A DNA stretch of 64,000 bases from Mycolicibacterium arenosum (GTDB lineage: Bacteria > Actinomycetota > Actinomycetes > Mycobacteriales > Mycobacteriaceae): the NCBI RefSeq assembly GCF_024320865.1, contig NZ_JANDBD010000004.1, positions 310,001 through 374,000 on the forward strand, read 5' to 3'. Positions 52,592 to 61,863 of this stretch are shown one piece after another (positions within the stretch are counted from its first letter, which is position 1; the number at the start of each line of letters is the position of its first letter). A program made the position numbers and the translations under genes. Below the pieces are notes generated by a model. That model ran no database searches. It had not been told where the DNA came from and was given only the letters and a program-made list of their open reading frames with translations.

Positions 52592-53712
52592 GGGACCTGA
52601 TCGGAAAATGGCAGACCTGGGCGGGATTCGCCGTCGGAGCCATCGTGCTGTTCGGTATCGCACCCGCGGTCCTCTCCGACTTCCGACTCAGCCTGCTGGC
52701 GAAGTTCCTGTGCTTCGCGATCGTCGCGGTCGGCATCGGATTGGCCTGGGGCCGAGGCGGAATGCTCGTCCTCGGGCAGGGCGTGTTCTTCGGGCTCGGC
52801 GGCTACATCATGGGGATGCACCTCAAGATCGCCGACGCCGAACTCGCCAAACAGGCGGTACCGGACTTCATGCAGATCGCCGGCGTCCGGGAACTCCCCG
52901 CCTATTGGGAGCCGTTCGCGTCCCCGCTCGTCACGCTGCTGGCGATTCTCCTGGTACCCACGGCGATCGCCGCACTGCTCGGTCTGGGCGTGTTCAAGCG
53001 GCGCGTCAAGGGCGCCTACTTCGCGATCCTCTCGCAGGCCCTGGCCGCGGCACTGGCGATCCTGTTGATCGGCCAGACCAGCGTGGGAGGCAGCAACGGG
53101 CTGACCAACTTCCGGACGTTCTTCGGTTTCGCGCTGAAGGATCCAGTCAACAAGCAGATGCTGTACTTCATCGCCGCCGCGATCCTGCTGATCTCGGTCG
53201 CGGTGGTGCGGCAGTTGATGCAGAGTCGGTACGGCGAACTCCTCGTCGCGGTGCGCGACGGCGAGGAACGCGTACGCTTCCTCGGCTACGACCCGGCCAA
53301 CATCAAGGTCGTCGCCTACGTCGTGGCCGCCCTGTTCGCCAGCATCGCCGGAGCACTGTTCGCACCGATCGTCGGGTTCATCGCGCCGTCGCAGGTGGGC
53401 ATCCTGCCGTCGATCGCGTTCCTGATCGGCGTGGCGATCGGCGGACGCACCACGCTACTCGGTCCGGTACTCGGCGCCATCGGTGTCGCATGGGCGCAAA
53501 CCCTTCTCTCCGAACGGTTTCCGTCGGAGTGGACGTACGCCCAGGGTCTGCTGTTCATCGTCGTGGTCGGTTTCTTCCCGGCCGGACTCGCCGGACTCGG
53601 AGTGTTCCTTCGGCGCCGTCGGCGGGGCAGACCGGACGCCGAGCCCGAACCGGTGGCGATCCCCGATCCGGATCCCGAGCCCGAGCAGGAGAAGGCGGAG
53701 GCCAAGGCATGA
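52588..53712 (+). CDS. urtC: Urea ABC transporter permease UrtC
   Basis: From ATG 52588 (MRDLIGKWQTWAGFAVG) the protein is 374 residues with about nine helices. LAWGRGGMLVLGQGVFFGLGGYIMGMHL, KGAYFAILSQALAAALAILL, VGGSNGLTNF and VAVRDGEERVRFLGYDPANIK (the coupling loop) match UrtC/LivM. The C-terminus is an acidic Pro-Glu-rich cytoplasmic tail (DPDPEPEQEKAEAKA). It pairs with UrtB. The frame that extends back to 52087 is spurious. Coupled by ATGA at both ends. Confidence 0.92.
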   Translation: MRDLIGKWQTWAGFAVGAIVLFGIAPAVLSDFRLSLLAKFLCFAIVAVGIGLAWGRGGMLVLGQGVFFGLGGYIMGMHLKIADAELAKQAVPDFMQIAGVRELPAYWEPFASPLVTLLAILLVPTAIAALLGLGVFKRRVKGAYFAILSQALAAALAILLIGQTSVGGSNGLTNFRTFFGFALKDPVNKQMLYFIAAAILLISVAVVRQLMQSRYGELLVAVRDGEERVRFLGYDPANIKVVAYVVAALFASIAGALFAPIVGFIAPSQVGILPSIAFLIGVAIGGRTTLLGPVLGAIGVAWAQTLLSERFPSEWTYAQGLLFIVVVGFFPAGLAGLGVFLRRRRRGRPDAEPEPVAIPDPDPEPEQEKAEAKA

Positions 53713-54542
53713 CCGACCTCGATACCGAGACGGCACCGGAGCCGTCGACCGGCGGCAACGTCGGCATGGGTACGCAGTACCTCGAAGTCCGCGGACTCAC
53801 AGTCGACTTCGACGGTTTCAAGGCCGTCAGCGACGTCGACCTCACGCTGTTCCAGGGCGACCTGCGCTTCCTCATCGGACCCAACGGCGCGGGCAAGACC
53901 ACCGTGATCGACGCCATCACCGGCCTGGTGTCGGCGACGGGCTCGGTCAGCAAGTCGGGTGTCGAACTGCTCGGCAAGAAGGTGCATCAGATCGCCCGCC
54001 TCGGGGTGGGACGCACCTTCCAGACGGCTAGTGTCTTCGAGCAGCTGACGGTGCTACAGAACCTCGACATCGCGGCGGGTGCGGGGCGGTCGTTCCTGAC
54101 GTTGTTGCGCAGGCGATCCGGGATCCTGCCGGCGATCGAGGAGGCACTCGAGATCACCGGTCTGGCCGACCTCGCCGACAAGCCGGCGGGCGTGCTGGCG
54201 CACGGGCAGAAGCAGTGGCTCGAGATCGGCATGCTGCTGGTACAGAACGCCGACGTGCTTTTGCTCGACGAACCCGTCGCCGGCATGAGCCACGAGGAAC
54301 GCGAGGAGACCGGAAACCTGTTGCGCCGCATCGGTGGTGAGCGAACGGTGGTCGTCGTCGAGCACGACATGGACTTCATGCGCGCGTTCGCGACCTCGGT
54401 CACGGTACTCGCCCGCGGCAACGTCATCGCCGAGGGGACCGTCGCCGAAGTACAGGCCAACCCCAAGGTTCAGGAGGTCTACCTGGGCACCGCGGCCGCG
54501 GGGTCTGACGGCATCCCCGGCGAGCTCATCGAGGAGGACTGA
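53709..54542 (+). CDS. urtD: Urea ABC transporter ATPase UrtD
   Basis: From ATG 53709 (MTDLDTETAPEPSTGG) the product is 277 residues. A 25-residue disordered lead is followed by FLIGPNGAGKTTVIDAITG (Walker A), GVGRTFQTASVF (Q-loop), LAHGQKQWLEIGMLL (signature, with AHGQ in place of SGGQ, as usual for UrtD/LivG), VLLLDEPVAGM (Walker B) and VVVEHDMDFMR (switch). It drives urea import with UrtE. Coupled by ATGA to urtC and TGATG to urtE. Confidence 0.93.
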   Translation: MTDLDTETAPEPSTGGNVGMGTQYLEVRGLTVDFDGFKAVSDVDLTLFQGDLRFLIGPNGAGKTTVIDAITGLVSATGSVSKSGVELLGKKVHQIARLGVGRTFQTASVFEQLTVLQNLDIAAGAGRSFLTLLRRRSGILPAIEEALEITGLADLADKPAGVLAHGQKQWLEIGMLLVQNADVLLLDEPVAGMSHEEREETGNLLRRIGGERTVVVVEHDMDFMRAFATSVTVLARGNVIAEGTVAEVQANPKVQEVYLGTAAAGSDGIPGELIEED

Positions 54543-55234
54543 TGCTCGAACTCATCGACGTCCGTAGCGGTTACGGTCGATCGGAGGTCATCCACGGGGT
54601 GAACCTCGAGGTGCCGAGCAACGGCGTCGCCGCGGTCATGGGACACAACGGGGCTGGTAAGACCACCCTGTTGCGTGCCGCCGTCGGCCTGCTGAAGTGT
54701 TCGGGGGGCAAGGTCGTCTTCGACGGCGAGGACATCACGAAGCTGCGGCCCAGTAAGCGGGTTGCGCGCGGCCTCGCCTACGTGCCGCAGGGACAGCAGT
54801 CGTTCGGTCAGCTGACCACCGCCGAGAACCTTCAGGTGGTGGCCGACGGCCGCAAGAACGGCAAGGCGCTGATCGACGAGCAGCTCGACCTGTTCCCCGC
54901 CCTCAAGGAACTGCTCACGCGGCGGGCAGGCCTGCTGTCCGGCGGACAACGCCAACAGCTCGCCATCGCCCGCGCCCTCATCACGACGCCGAAATGCCTC
55001 ATTCTCGACGAGCCGACCGAGGGCATCCAGCCGTCGGTTGTCGCCGAGATCGAAGCCGCGATCACGGCGCTGACCCAACGCGGTGATCTCGGCGTGCTGC
55101 TCGTCGAACAGCACATCGGCTTCGCCCTGGAATCGGCGCAGCGCTACTTCATCCTCGAAGCAGGTCGTGTGACCTCAAGTGGCACCGGCGGCTCGTCGTC
55201 CGAGGCCGACGTCCGCGCGGCGATGGCCATCTGA
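54542..55234 (+). CDS. urtE: Urea ABC transporter ATPase UrtE
   Basis: This 230-residue protein has VMGHNGAGKTTLLRAAVG (Walker A), YVPQGQQSFGQLTT (Q-loop), LSGGQRQQLAIARAL (signature), CLILDEPTEGIQPSVV (Walker B) and LVEQHIGFALE (switch), the LivF/UrtE set. The YVPQGQ and EGIQPS pieces are typical of UrtE. It completes the five-gene importer. Imported urea would feed urease elsewhere in the genome, or urea amidolyase; neither lies in this window. No clear hairpin terminator follows before the HNH gene. Confidence 0.93.
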   Translation: MLELIDVRSGYGRSEVIHGVNLEVPSNGVAAVMGHNGAGKTTLLRAAVGLLKCSGGKVVFDGEDITKLRPSKRVARGLAYVPQGQQSFGQLTTAENLQVVADGRKNGKALIDEQLDLFPALKELLTRRAGLLSGGQRQQLAIARALITTPKCLILDEPTEGIQPSVVAEIEAAITALTQRGDLGVLLVEQHIGFALESAQRYFILEAGRVTSSGTGGSSSEADVRAAMAI

Positions 55235-55287
55235 GCAGGAGGGCGCTTAGCATACGGGTGTGACACGAATCGTGTTGCGGGCCTGAG

Positions 55288-55315
55288 TCATCCACAGTCC
55301 GGGATTCATCCACAG
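55288..55315. repeat. Paired TCATCCACAG direct repeats
   Basis: TCATCCACAG occurs at 55288-55297 and 55306-55315, 18 bases apart, about 50 bases before the HNH gene. The core resembles a DnaA box (TTGTCCACA or TTATCCACA) with mismatches. A 13-base palindrome ACACGA-A-TCGTGT is at 55263-55275. Function unknown. Confidence 0.5.
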
Positions 55316-55366
55316 GTCGGGTTCGCACCGTGGCGAGAGGTCCCTGACGTCCGGATAATCGAATGT

Positions 55367-57130
55367 ATGTGCGAAGCGTTTCGGAATCCGGCGGGGATGG
55401 ACGACGCCGCGCTGAATCTGGCGATCACCGGCTACGCCCGCGCCGAAGCCGCGACCGCCGGACACCGCCTGGCCCTGATCGCCGAGCTGGCCGACCGGCG
55501 CCTGGGCACCGAGCTGGCGCTCTCGCGGGAACGGTCGGCCTGCGACGCCTGGGATTGCTGTGCCGCCGAGATCGCCGCCGACCTGATCGTCAGCCACCGC
55601 ACGGCCTCGGGGTTGATGTACCAGGCCCTGGACCTACGCGACCGGATCCCCCTGACCGGGGACCTGCTGCGCAACGGCGACATCACCCTGAAGGTCGCGA
55701 CCACCGCGTCCTGGCGCACCCAACTGATCGTCGACCCCGACGCCCTGGCCCGAGTGGACGCCGACCTCGCCGCAGTCGCCACCCGATGGGGCGGCTACTC
55801 CGAGCAGAAACTCGCCGATGCGATCGACGCCGCGATCGAACGCCACGACCCCGACGCGGTGCGCCGGTTCCGCACCGCGCAGCGCTCGTTGAACATCGCG
55901 TTCGGCAAACCCGACGACGCCACCGGCACCCGCTCCATCTACGGACGGGTCAGTGCGGTGGACGCCGAGCTGACCGACCGCCGCCTGGACGCCATGGCGA
56001 CATCGGTGTGTCCCGAGGATCCGCGCACCCACGGCGAACGTCGCGTGGCCGCCCTCGGGATCATCAACGCCGGCGGCGATCACCTGCCGTGCCTGTGCGG
56101 ATCGGCGGACTGCCCCGCCACCGGGCCCGACGCCCGCGGTAAGCACTTCGAGATCCTCGTCCTCACCGACAACCCCACCCCCGCCGACGGCCCGGCACCC
56201 GACGACGGCCCAGACGACGGGCCGAACGACCGGCCGGACGACGACGTGCCGCGCTACGACCCGGACTACGACTGGGAACACCACTGGACCGACGAAGCGC
56301 CACCCGAGGATGCCGAGGCGCCCGAACCACCACCCGAGGACGAGGAATCCGCGCCCGAACAAGCGGATTCCGTCACCGAGCCCGAGAACGCCGAATCCGC
56401 AACGACTCCCACCCCCACACCCACCCCGTGTGGCTACACCGCGATCATCGCCGGCGGTGGCGTCCTGCCCGTGGCGCTGCTGGCCGACCTGTGCCGGATG
56501 GGCGCCTCCATCCGCACCATCGCCAAACCCGAAGACCTGACCGCCGAGATCCGCTACCGGCCCTCCATCGCCGCGCAGCGTCTCGTACGGGCCCGCGACA
56601 TGACGTGTCGGTTCCTCGGCTGCGATCATCCGGCCGAGTACGCCGACCTCGACCACACCGTCCCCTACGGCCGCCCCGGCGGGCTGACCCATCCGGGCAA
56701 CATCGCCACGCTGTGCCGAAAACATCACCTGCTCAAAACGTTCTGGGTCGGCGACGGCGGCTGGTCGGAGAACCAGCTCGACGACGGCACCATCGTCTGG
56801 ACCAGCCCATCCGGCCTCAAACACCGCGCCCCGCCGGGCAGTCGGATCTACTTCCCGAACTGGGACCCACCACCCCACTACCGGACACCCCGACACCGGA
56901 CACTCAACCGGCTCCCGGCCGCGACCTGCGCATGCCACAACGAAGACGCACCCGCGCCCAACAACGCGCCGCCACCATCGCCGCCGAACGCCGACGCAAC
57001 CACGAAGACCGCCTCGGCGACTGCAAGGCACCCTTCTAGGCGCCACCCGGCTTGGCGTTGTGCATCTCGCGCATCGCCTCGGCGACCGTCTCAGGACAGA
57101 CCTAGGGTCAGAGTTCCAGCAGCACGGTGA
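55367..57130 (+). CDS. DUF222/HNH endonuclease-domain protein (13E12 type), C-terminus frameshifted
   Basis: This 587-residue frame has a DUF222 domain ([31 protein letters not shown] start, piecewise conserved). An acidic Pro/Asp/Glu-rich linker follows at about 270-355. A C-terminal HNH motif lies near 414-457 ([22 protein letters not shown] and [14 protein letters not shown]). Such genes belong to the 13E12 repeat family of mycobacteria; nuclease action is assumed, not shown. After about residue 498 the frame becomes unconserved, while the overlapping frame ending at 57039 holds the usual tail ([27 protein letters not shown]). One base therefore seems lost near 56860-56900. The shifted end runs into dtd on the other strand. 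Confidence 0.8.
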   Translation: MCEAFRNPAGMDDAALNLAITGYARAEAATAGHRLALIAELADRRLGTELALSRERSACDAWDCCAAEIAADLIVSHRTASGLMYQALDLRDRIPLTGDLLRNGDITLKVATTASWRTQLIVDPDALARVDADLAAVATRWGGYSEQKLADAIDAAIERHDPDAVRRFRTAQRSLNIAFGKPDDATGTRSIYGRVSAVDAELTDRRLDAMATSVCPEDPRTHGERRVAALGIINAGGDHLPCLCGSADCPATGPDARGKHFEILVLTDNPTPADGPAPDDGPDDGPNDRPDDDVPRYDPDYDWEHHWTDEAPPEDAEAPEPPPEDEESAPEQADSVTEPENAESATTPTPTPTPCGYTAIIAGGGVLPVALLADLCRMGASIRTIAKPEDLTAEIRYRPSIAAQRLVRARDMTCRFLGCDHPAEYADLDHTVPYGRPGGLTHPGNIATLCRKHHLLKTFWVGDGGWSENQLDDGTIVWTSPSGLKHRAPPGSRIYFPNWDPPPHYRTPRHRTLNRLPAATCACHNEDAPAPNNAPPPSPPNADATTKTASATARHPSRRHPAWRCASRASPRRPSQDRPRVRVPAAR

Positions 57131-57539
57131 CCGGACCGTCGTTCACCAGCTCCACGCTCATGTGAGCGCCGAACACACCCGTCTCGACGTGCGCACCCAG
57201 GTCGCGCAACGCGCCGACGAACTCGTCGACCAGCGGCTCGGCCACCGGCCCGGGTGCGGCGGCGTTCCACGACGGGCGGCGCCCCTTCGCCGTATCGGCG
57301 TACAGCGTGAACTGGCTGACCACCAGGATCGGCGCAGCGTTGTCGGCGGCGCTCAGCTGATCGTCGAGAATCCTGAGACGCCAGAGCTTTTCGGCCATCT
57401 TGCGCACCAGCGATCCGTCGTCGGTGTGAGTGACGCCGACGAGGGCCAGCAGCCCCTGACCGTCGGGCGCGATGGCACCGACCTGCTGACCGTCGACGAT
57501 CACTCGCGCTGAGGCGACCCGCTGCACCAGAACCCGCAC
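57108..57539 (-). CDS. dtd: D-aminoacyl-tRNA deacylase
   Basis: From GTG 57539 ([17 protein letters not shown]) the protein is 143 residues, the usual length. [23 protein letters not shown] gives both active-site motifs (SQFTLYA and the GP/NAAAPG loop), and [21 protein letters not shown] is the standard end. DTD removes D-amino acids (and glycine misplaced on tRNA(Ala)) from tRNAs. The extended frame to 57695 overlaps the divergent catalase gene and is rejected. The 3' end is overlapped by 23 bases of the frameshifted HNH frame. Confidence 0.93.
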   Translation of the reverse strand: MRVLVQRVASARVIVDGQQVGAIAPDGQGLLALVGVTHTDDGSLVRKMAEKLWRLRILDDQLSAADNAAPILVVSQFTLYADTAKGRRPSWNAAAPGPVAEPLVDEFVGALRDLGAHVETGVFGAHMSVELVNDGPVTVLLEL

Positions 57540-57576
57540 GCCGCGATGCTTCCACACGAGCGGATAACAGCGAGCT

Positions 57577-58674
57577 GTGCTAGCTGTAGAAGTCGTGGAC
57601 CAGCCCCCACGTCCCGCGCTGACCTGGCGCGGCACGGCAGTCAGCAGACGTTCCCTCCTCCTGGGCCTCGGCGCGGTGACCGCGTTCCTGGCCATCGACC
57701 TCGGCGCCGTCGCCTACGCGAACAACGTGATCGGTGATCGCTTCACCAGGCAGGCGATCATCGACCGGTTCCAAAGGATCTTCGGCCTGCATCCCGGTTT
57801 CCGCCGCAACCACGCGAAGGGCGTTGCAGTGTCCGGCCGGTTCGACAGCACCGGTGCCGGGCGCGAACTCTCCAGTGCCAAGGTGTTCGCCGCGGGAACG
57901 TCGCCCGTCATCGGACGATTCTCGCTCGGGGGCGGCAATCCCACGGCGCCCGACAATCCCGCTACGGTCCGCGGACTGGGACTCGCGATCGGTTTCCCCG
58001 GCGGGCAGCAGTGGCGCACCGCGATGGTCAATCTGCCGGTCTTCCCGGTCAACTCCCCCGAGGCGTTCTACGACCAGTTGCTGGCATCCGCACCGGATCC
58101 GGCGACCGGCAAGCCCGATCCCGACGCCATGGCGGCCTTCCTCGCGAAGTATCCGGCGACCGCCGCCGCCACGAAGATCCTGAAAGAGCACCCGCCGACG
58201 TCCGGCTTCACGGACAGCACGTTCTCGAGCCTCAACACGTTCCTGTTCGTCACCGACTCGGGCACCACCCCGGTGCGCTGGGTGTTCGTCCCACGACAGC
58301 AGGCGCTGCCCGCCGGCAAGGGTGACAACGCGCTGTTCGATGCGCTTGTGCGGCAGCTGAAGTCGGGCCCGGTGAGTTGGGACCTGCACCTCGTCGTGGG
58401 CACCGCGGAGGACCCGATCGATTCAACGCTGCCCTGGCCCGCGGACAGGCGCGTCGTCACCGCGGGCACGCTGACGCTGACGACGATCGAAACCGAGGCC
58501 CAGGGCAACGCGCGCGACGTCAACTTCGATCCGCTGGTGCTGCCGGACGGCATCGAGCCGTCCGACGACCCGCTGCTGGCCGCCCGCTCGGCGGTGTACG
58601 CGGCGTCGTACCGGCTGCGCGCCGGTGAACCCAAGTCGCCATCGGCGATCACCGTCGACGAGGTGGCACCGTGA
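57577..58674 (+). CDS. Catalase-like heme peroxidase with Tat-like N-terminus
   Basis: This protein of up to 365 residues is in the small catalase family (SrpA-like, 'catalase-related peroxidase'). [21 protein letters not shown] is a twin-arginine-like membrane signal or anchor. NHAKG carries the distal histidine (His79), [15 protein letters not shown] follows, and R337xxxY341 in [13 protein letters not shown] is the proximal tyrosine heme-ligand motif. Small catalases usually have peroxidase rather than catalase action. The start is uncertain: GTG 57577 is used, GTG 57595 is possible. The stop overlaps the cytochrome b561 start (GTGA), which suggests electrons pass from the membrane to the outside peroxidase. 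Confidence 0.87.
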   Translation: MLAVEVVDQPPRPALTWRGTAVSRRSLLLGLGAVTAFLAIDLGAVAYANNVIGDRFTRQAIIDRFQRIFGLHPGFRRNHAKGVAVSGRFDSTGAGRELSSAKVFAAGTSPVIGRFSLGGGNPTAPDNPATVRGLGLAIGFPGGQQWRTAMVNLPVFPVNSPEAFYDQLLASAPDPATGKPDPDAMAAFLAKYPATAAATKILKEHPPTSGFTDSTFSSLNTFLFVTDSGTTPVRWVFVPRQQALPAGKGDNALFDALVRQLKSGPVSWDLHLVVGTAEDPIDSTLPWPADRRVVTAGTLTLTTIETEAQGNARDVNFDPLVLPDGIEPSDDPLLAARSAVYAASYRLRAGEPKSPSAITVDEVAP

Positions 58675-59228
58675 CGCAGCGGTTCCCGGTCCGCTCCCGA
58701 ATCCTGCACTGGCTCACCGCAGCGCTCGTATTCGCCGCGCTGCTCATCGGATTCGCGATGGTCAACGCACTCGGCTCCTACGCGGCGCTGGTCGGCGTGC
58801 ACATGACCATCGGGGTGACGATCCTCGTCGTCACGGTCGTGCGTCTGGTCAACAGGCTGCGGACGACGCCGCCGAACTGGCCGGCCACCGTGGGGAAACT
58901 CGAGGGCAGGATCGTCAGCATCTCGGAGCGGGCCATGTACGCGCTGCTGCTCGCGCAACCCCTCGTCGGTTGGGCGATGGTATCCGCCGCGGGTCGCCCC
59001 CCGGTGGTGTTCTCCCGCCTGCATGTGCCGCGCATCGCGCCCTTCGACGCCGACGTGTACTACGTGCTGCGCCAAACGCATACGGTGCTGGCCGTGCTGC
59101 TGGTGATCGTCATCGCCGCGCACGTGAGCGCCGTGCTGCTGCACACGCTGACGCTGCGGGACGGGATGCTGTCCCGGATGACGTTCGGCAAAGACGCCGA
59201 ACCCGTCACCGCGACGGACGCTGCATGA
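58671..59228 (+). CDS. Cytochrome b561
   Basis: This 185-residue protein has four membrane helices with histidines at His13 (ILHW), His44 (GVHM), His137 (QTHT) and His151 (AAHV), the four axial ligands expected for two b hemes of prokaryotic cytochrome b561. It begins at GTG 58671, overlapping the catalase stop. Members take electrons from ubiquinol- or menaquinol-type quinols. Fixed pairing with a small catalase-like peroxidase is known in other bacteria and fits a quinol peroxidase system at the outer face of the membrane. Confidence 0.9.
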   Translation: MTQRFPVRSRILHWLTAALVFAALLIGFAMVNALGSYAALVGVHMTIGVTILVVTVVRLVNRLRTTPPNWPATVGKLEGRIVSISERAMYALLLAQPLVGWAMVSAAGRPPVVFSRLHVPRIAPFDADVYYVLRQTHTVLAVLLVIVIAAHVSAVLLHTLTLRDGMLSRMTFGKDAEPVTATDAA

Positions 59229-59240
59229 CAAGCTGAGCAA

Positions 59241-59759
59241 ATGTCCGATGCACAGGTGCTCGTCGATACGGGTGGGCTCGTCGTCACCGACGACGGGCGC
59301 CGGGTCCTGGTCTTCGATCGCGGCACCGGCCCCTTGGCGGTCACCGCGTTCGTGCTCGGCATCATCACGTTGGTCGTCGGCGGATTCGGCGCGGTTGCGC
59401 TGTTCAGCCTGTCGGCAGCACTCGGCGCGGCCTTCCTGGCCGTCGGCGTCGCCGCAGCCGTGGCGGCGACGCTGGTGATTCGCAGGTTTCGGAAGCGCCG
59501 CGCTCAGCCGCTGAACGCGTGCAAGCCGGTGGCCGTGATCGACCGCAAGTTGAACCTGTTCAGCTACGCGGGCGGTGCCGTCATTCAACTCGACCAGGTC
59601 CGGTTCGAGCGGCGGATGTCGCTCGGCTCGAGCTCGCCCAAGCTCGTCGCGGTGCTACCGAACGGATCTCGAGTTCTTAAGCGCGGCAACCCCTTCGACG
59701 GTGGTGTCGGTAACGTCGACGAGGTGCTCACGGCCGCCGTCGCTCGCGCGCCGCGGTAG
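59241..59759 (+). CDS. Unknown two-helix membrane protein
   Basis: This 172-residue protein has an N-terminal soluble piece (MSDAQVLVDTGGLVVTDDGRRVLVFDRG) and two hydrophobic segments (LAVTAFVLGIITLVVGGFGAVALF and AALGAAFLAVGVAAAVAATLVI). A basic loop (RRFRKRRAQ) and a cytoplasmic tail of about 80 residues follow (ACKPVAVIDRKLNLFSYAGGAVIQLDQVRFERR). I do not recognise a family. The tail has a beta-rich look like a PH-type domain, but that is a guess. It starts 12 bases after the cytochrome b561 stop and may belong to the same operon. It is convergent with hisS four bases away. Confidence 0.7.
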   Translation: MSDAQVLVDTGGLVVTDDGRRVLVFDRGTGPLAVTAFVLGIITLVVGGFGAVALFSLSAALGAAFLAVGVAAAVAATLVIRRFRKRRAQPLNACKPVAVIDRKLNLFSYAGGAVIQLDQVRFERRMSLGSSSPKLVAVLPNGSRVLKRGNPFDGGVGNVDEVLTAAVARAPR

Positions 59760-59763
59760 CGGA

Positions 59764-61047
59764 TCAGACCAGGCGAATCCGGCCGAGCCGCGCCAACACG
59801 TCGGACACGACGCCGTCGACAGCCACGTCCAGCTGTTCACCCGACGTCATGTCCTTGACCCCCACGGTGCCCGCCTCGATGTCGCGGTCGCCGGCGACGA
59901 GAGCAATGCCGGCGCCGGACCGGTCGGCGGCCTTCATCGCCCCCTTCATGCCGCGGTCGCCGTACGCGAGGTCGACGCGCACACCTGCCGCCCGCAGGGC
60001 GCCGGCCAGCCGCGCGAGCACCAGCTTCGCGTCGCCACCCAGCGGCACCCCGAACACGTCGACGCGGGCCGTCTCGCCCACTGTCTTCCCCTCGGCCTTC
60101 AGCGCCAGCAGGGTCCGGTCGACGCCGAGACCGAAGCCGATTCCGGACAGGTCCTGACCACCGAGTTGGCGCATCAACCCGTCGTAGCGGCCGCCACCGC
60201 CGATGCCGGACTGGGCGCCCAGACCGTCGTGCACGAACTCGAACGTCGTCTTGGTGTAGTAGTCGAGCCCCCGCACCATCCGCGGGTTGATGACGTACGG
60301 CACCCCGAGTGCGTCGAGGTGCACCAGGACGGTGTCGAAGTGCTGCTTGGCCGCGTCGGAGAGGTGGTCGAGCATCAGCGGAGCGTCCGCCGTCATCTCC
60401 TTGATGTGCGGGCGCTTGTCGTCGAGCACCCGCAGCGGGTTCAGCTGAGCGCGGCGCCGGGTCTCCTCGTCGAGGTCGAGCCCCAACAGGAAGTCCTGCA
60501 GCAGCTCCCGGTACTGCGGGCGACAGGTGTCATCGCCCAGCGACGTCAGTTCCAGCCGGAATCCGTCGAGCCCCAGCGTGCGGAAGCCCGCGTCGGCGAT
60601 CGCGATGACCTCGGCGTCGAGTGCCGGGTCGTCGACGCCGATGGCCTCCACGCCGACCTGCTGCAGCTGCCGGTAGCGACCGGACTGCGGCCGTTCGTAC
60701 CGGAAGAACGGCCCGGAGTAGCAGAGCTTGGCGGGAAGCGGCCCGCGGTCGACGCCGTGTTCGATGACCGCGCGCATCACACCGGCGGTGCCCTCGGGTC
60801 GCAGGGTCACCGAGCGGTCGCCGCGGTCGGCGAACGTGTACATCTCCTTGGTGACGACGTCCGTCGACTCCCCCACCCCGCGCGCGAACAGCGCGGTCTC
60901 CTCGAAGATCGGCAGCTCGACGTAGCCGTAGCCGGCCAGCCGGGCCGCCTGCAGCAGTCCGTCCCGGACGGCGACGAACTGTGCGGAGTCCGGTGGCAGG
61001 TAATCGGGAACGCCCTTGGGCGCGCGAAAAGCTGAGGTGTCAGTCAC
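59764..61047 (-). CDS. hisS: Histidyl-tRNA synthetase
   Basis: From GTG 61047 ([19 protein letters not shown]) the product is 427 residues, the usual length. [47 protein letters not shown] and [15 protein letters not shown] are class II and HisRS signatures, and the C-terminal anticodon domain ends [20 protein letters not shown]. It charges tRNA(His). The start overlaps the MBL gene stop by 8 bases (GTGACTGA). The frame up to 61233 is spurious. Confidence 0.96.
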   Translation of the reverse strand: MTDTSAFRAPKGVPDYLPPDSAQFVAVRDGLLQAARLAGYGYVELPIFEETALFARGVGESTDVVTKEMYTFADRGDRSVTLRPEGTAGVMRAVIEHGVDRGPLPAKLCYSGPFFRYERPQSGRYRQLQQVGVEAIGVDDPALDAEVIAIADAGFRTLGLDGFRLELTSLGDDTCRPQYRELLQDFLLGLDLDEETRRRAQLNPLRVLDDKRPHIKEMTADAPLMLDHLSDAAKQHFDTVLVHLDALGVPYVINPRMVRGLDYYTKTTFEFVHDGLGAQSGIGGGGRYDGLMRQLGGQDLSGIGFGLGVDRTLLALKAEGKTVGETARVDVFGVPLGGDAKLVLARLAGALRAAGVRVDLAYGDRGMKGAMKAADRSGAGIALVAGDRDIEAGTVGVKDMTSGEQLDVAVDGVVSDVLARLGRIRLV

Positions 61048-61735
61048 TGAGGCCTTCGATGAACGGATTGAACCGGCGCTCGTCGCCGATTGTCGACTTC
61101 GGGCCGTGACCCGGTAGTACCACGGTGTCGTCGTCGAGCACCAACAGTTTCGTGACGATCGAGGTGAGCAGCTCGCGGCCGCTGCCGCCCAGCAGGTCGG
61201 ACCGGCCGATCGACTGCTTGAACAGCGTGTCACCCGTGAATGCCAGCTCCCTTGTGTTTCCCGTCGCTTCGCTCGCCCCGCCCGGCCCCACGGCGACGCG
61301 GAACACCACCGATCCCTTGGTGTGGCCGGGGGTGTGGTCGACCGCCACGGTGATGCCGCCGAGCTCCACCTTGTCGCCGTCGCGGTCGAGCTCGACGACC
61401 TGGCGCGGTTCCTTGAAGAACGCTCCCATCGCCAGCTGGGCGACCTTCGGGCCGATGCCCGCGATGGGATCGGTGAGCATGAACCGGTCGTCGGGATGGA
61501 TGTAGACGGGACACCCGTAGGTGTCGGCCACCTTCTGAGCTGACCACATGTGGTCGATGTGACCGTGGGTCAGCAGCACCGCCGCCGGGGTGAGCCGCCG
61601 CTCGTCGAGGATGCGGCGCAACGGGGCGAATGCGCGCTGACCGGGGTCGACGATGATCGCGTCGGCTCCCTCGCGTGGCGCCAGCACGTAGCAGTTGCAC
61701 TGCAACATGCCTGCTGGGAACCCGGTGAGCAACAC
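61040..61735 (-). CDS. MBL-fold metallohydrolase, glyoxalase II-like (Rv2581c-like)
   Basis: From GTG 61735 ([20 protein letters not shown]) the product is 231 residues. The zinc motifs are [14 protein letters not shown] (HxHxDH), [24 protein letters not shown] (bridging aspartate) and [12 protein letters not shown]. This matches the glyoxalase II group; the M. tuberculosis counterpart Rv2581c is a putative glyoxalase II. It probably hydrolyses a thioester such as S-lactoyl thiol, although mycobacteria use mycothiol rather than glutathione. The extra 16 residues of the longer frame (61783) are unconserved. It is translationally coupled to hisS. Confidence 0.88.
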   Translation of the reverse strand: MLLTGFPAGMLQCNCYVLAPREGADAIIVDPGQRAFAPLRRILDERRLTPAAVLLTHGHIDHMWSAQKVADTYGCPVYIHPDDRFMLTDPIAGIGPKVAQLAMGAFFKEPRQVVELDRDGDKVELGGITVAVDHTPGHTKGSVVFRVAVGPGGASEATGNTRELAFTGDTLFKQSIGRSDLLGGSGRELLTSIVTKLLVLDDDTVVLPGHGPKSTIGDERRFNPFIEGLSD

Positions 61736-61863
61736 GGTGAACAGTTTCCCATCCCCGGTTGGCGCGGGTCGCGCAGCCCGCACTCAGCGATTCCTGGCAC
61801 ACTCGGTGCCGATCACGATCGGTTTCGTCAACGGACCGACCACTGACGAGGAGGACTGCCGCG

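Noticed and set aside
55288..55315. DnaA-like repeats as a replication origin
   Set aside because: Only two imperfect copies, no AT-rich unwinding region, and no dnaA or dnaN gene nearby.
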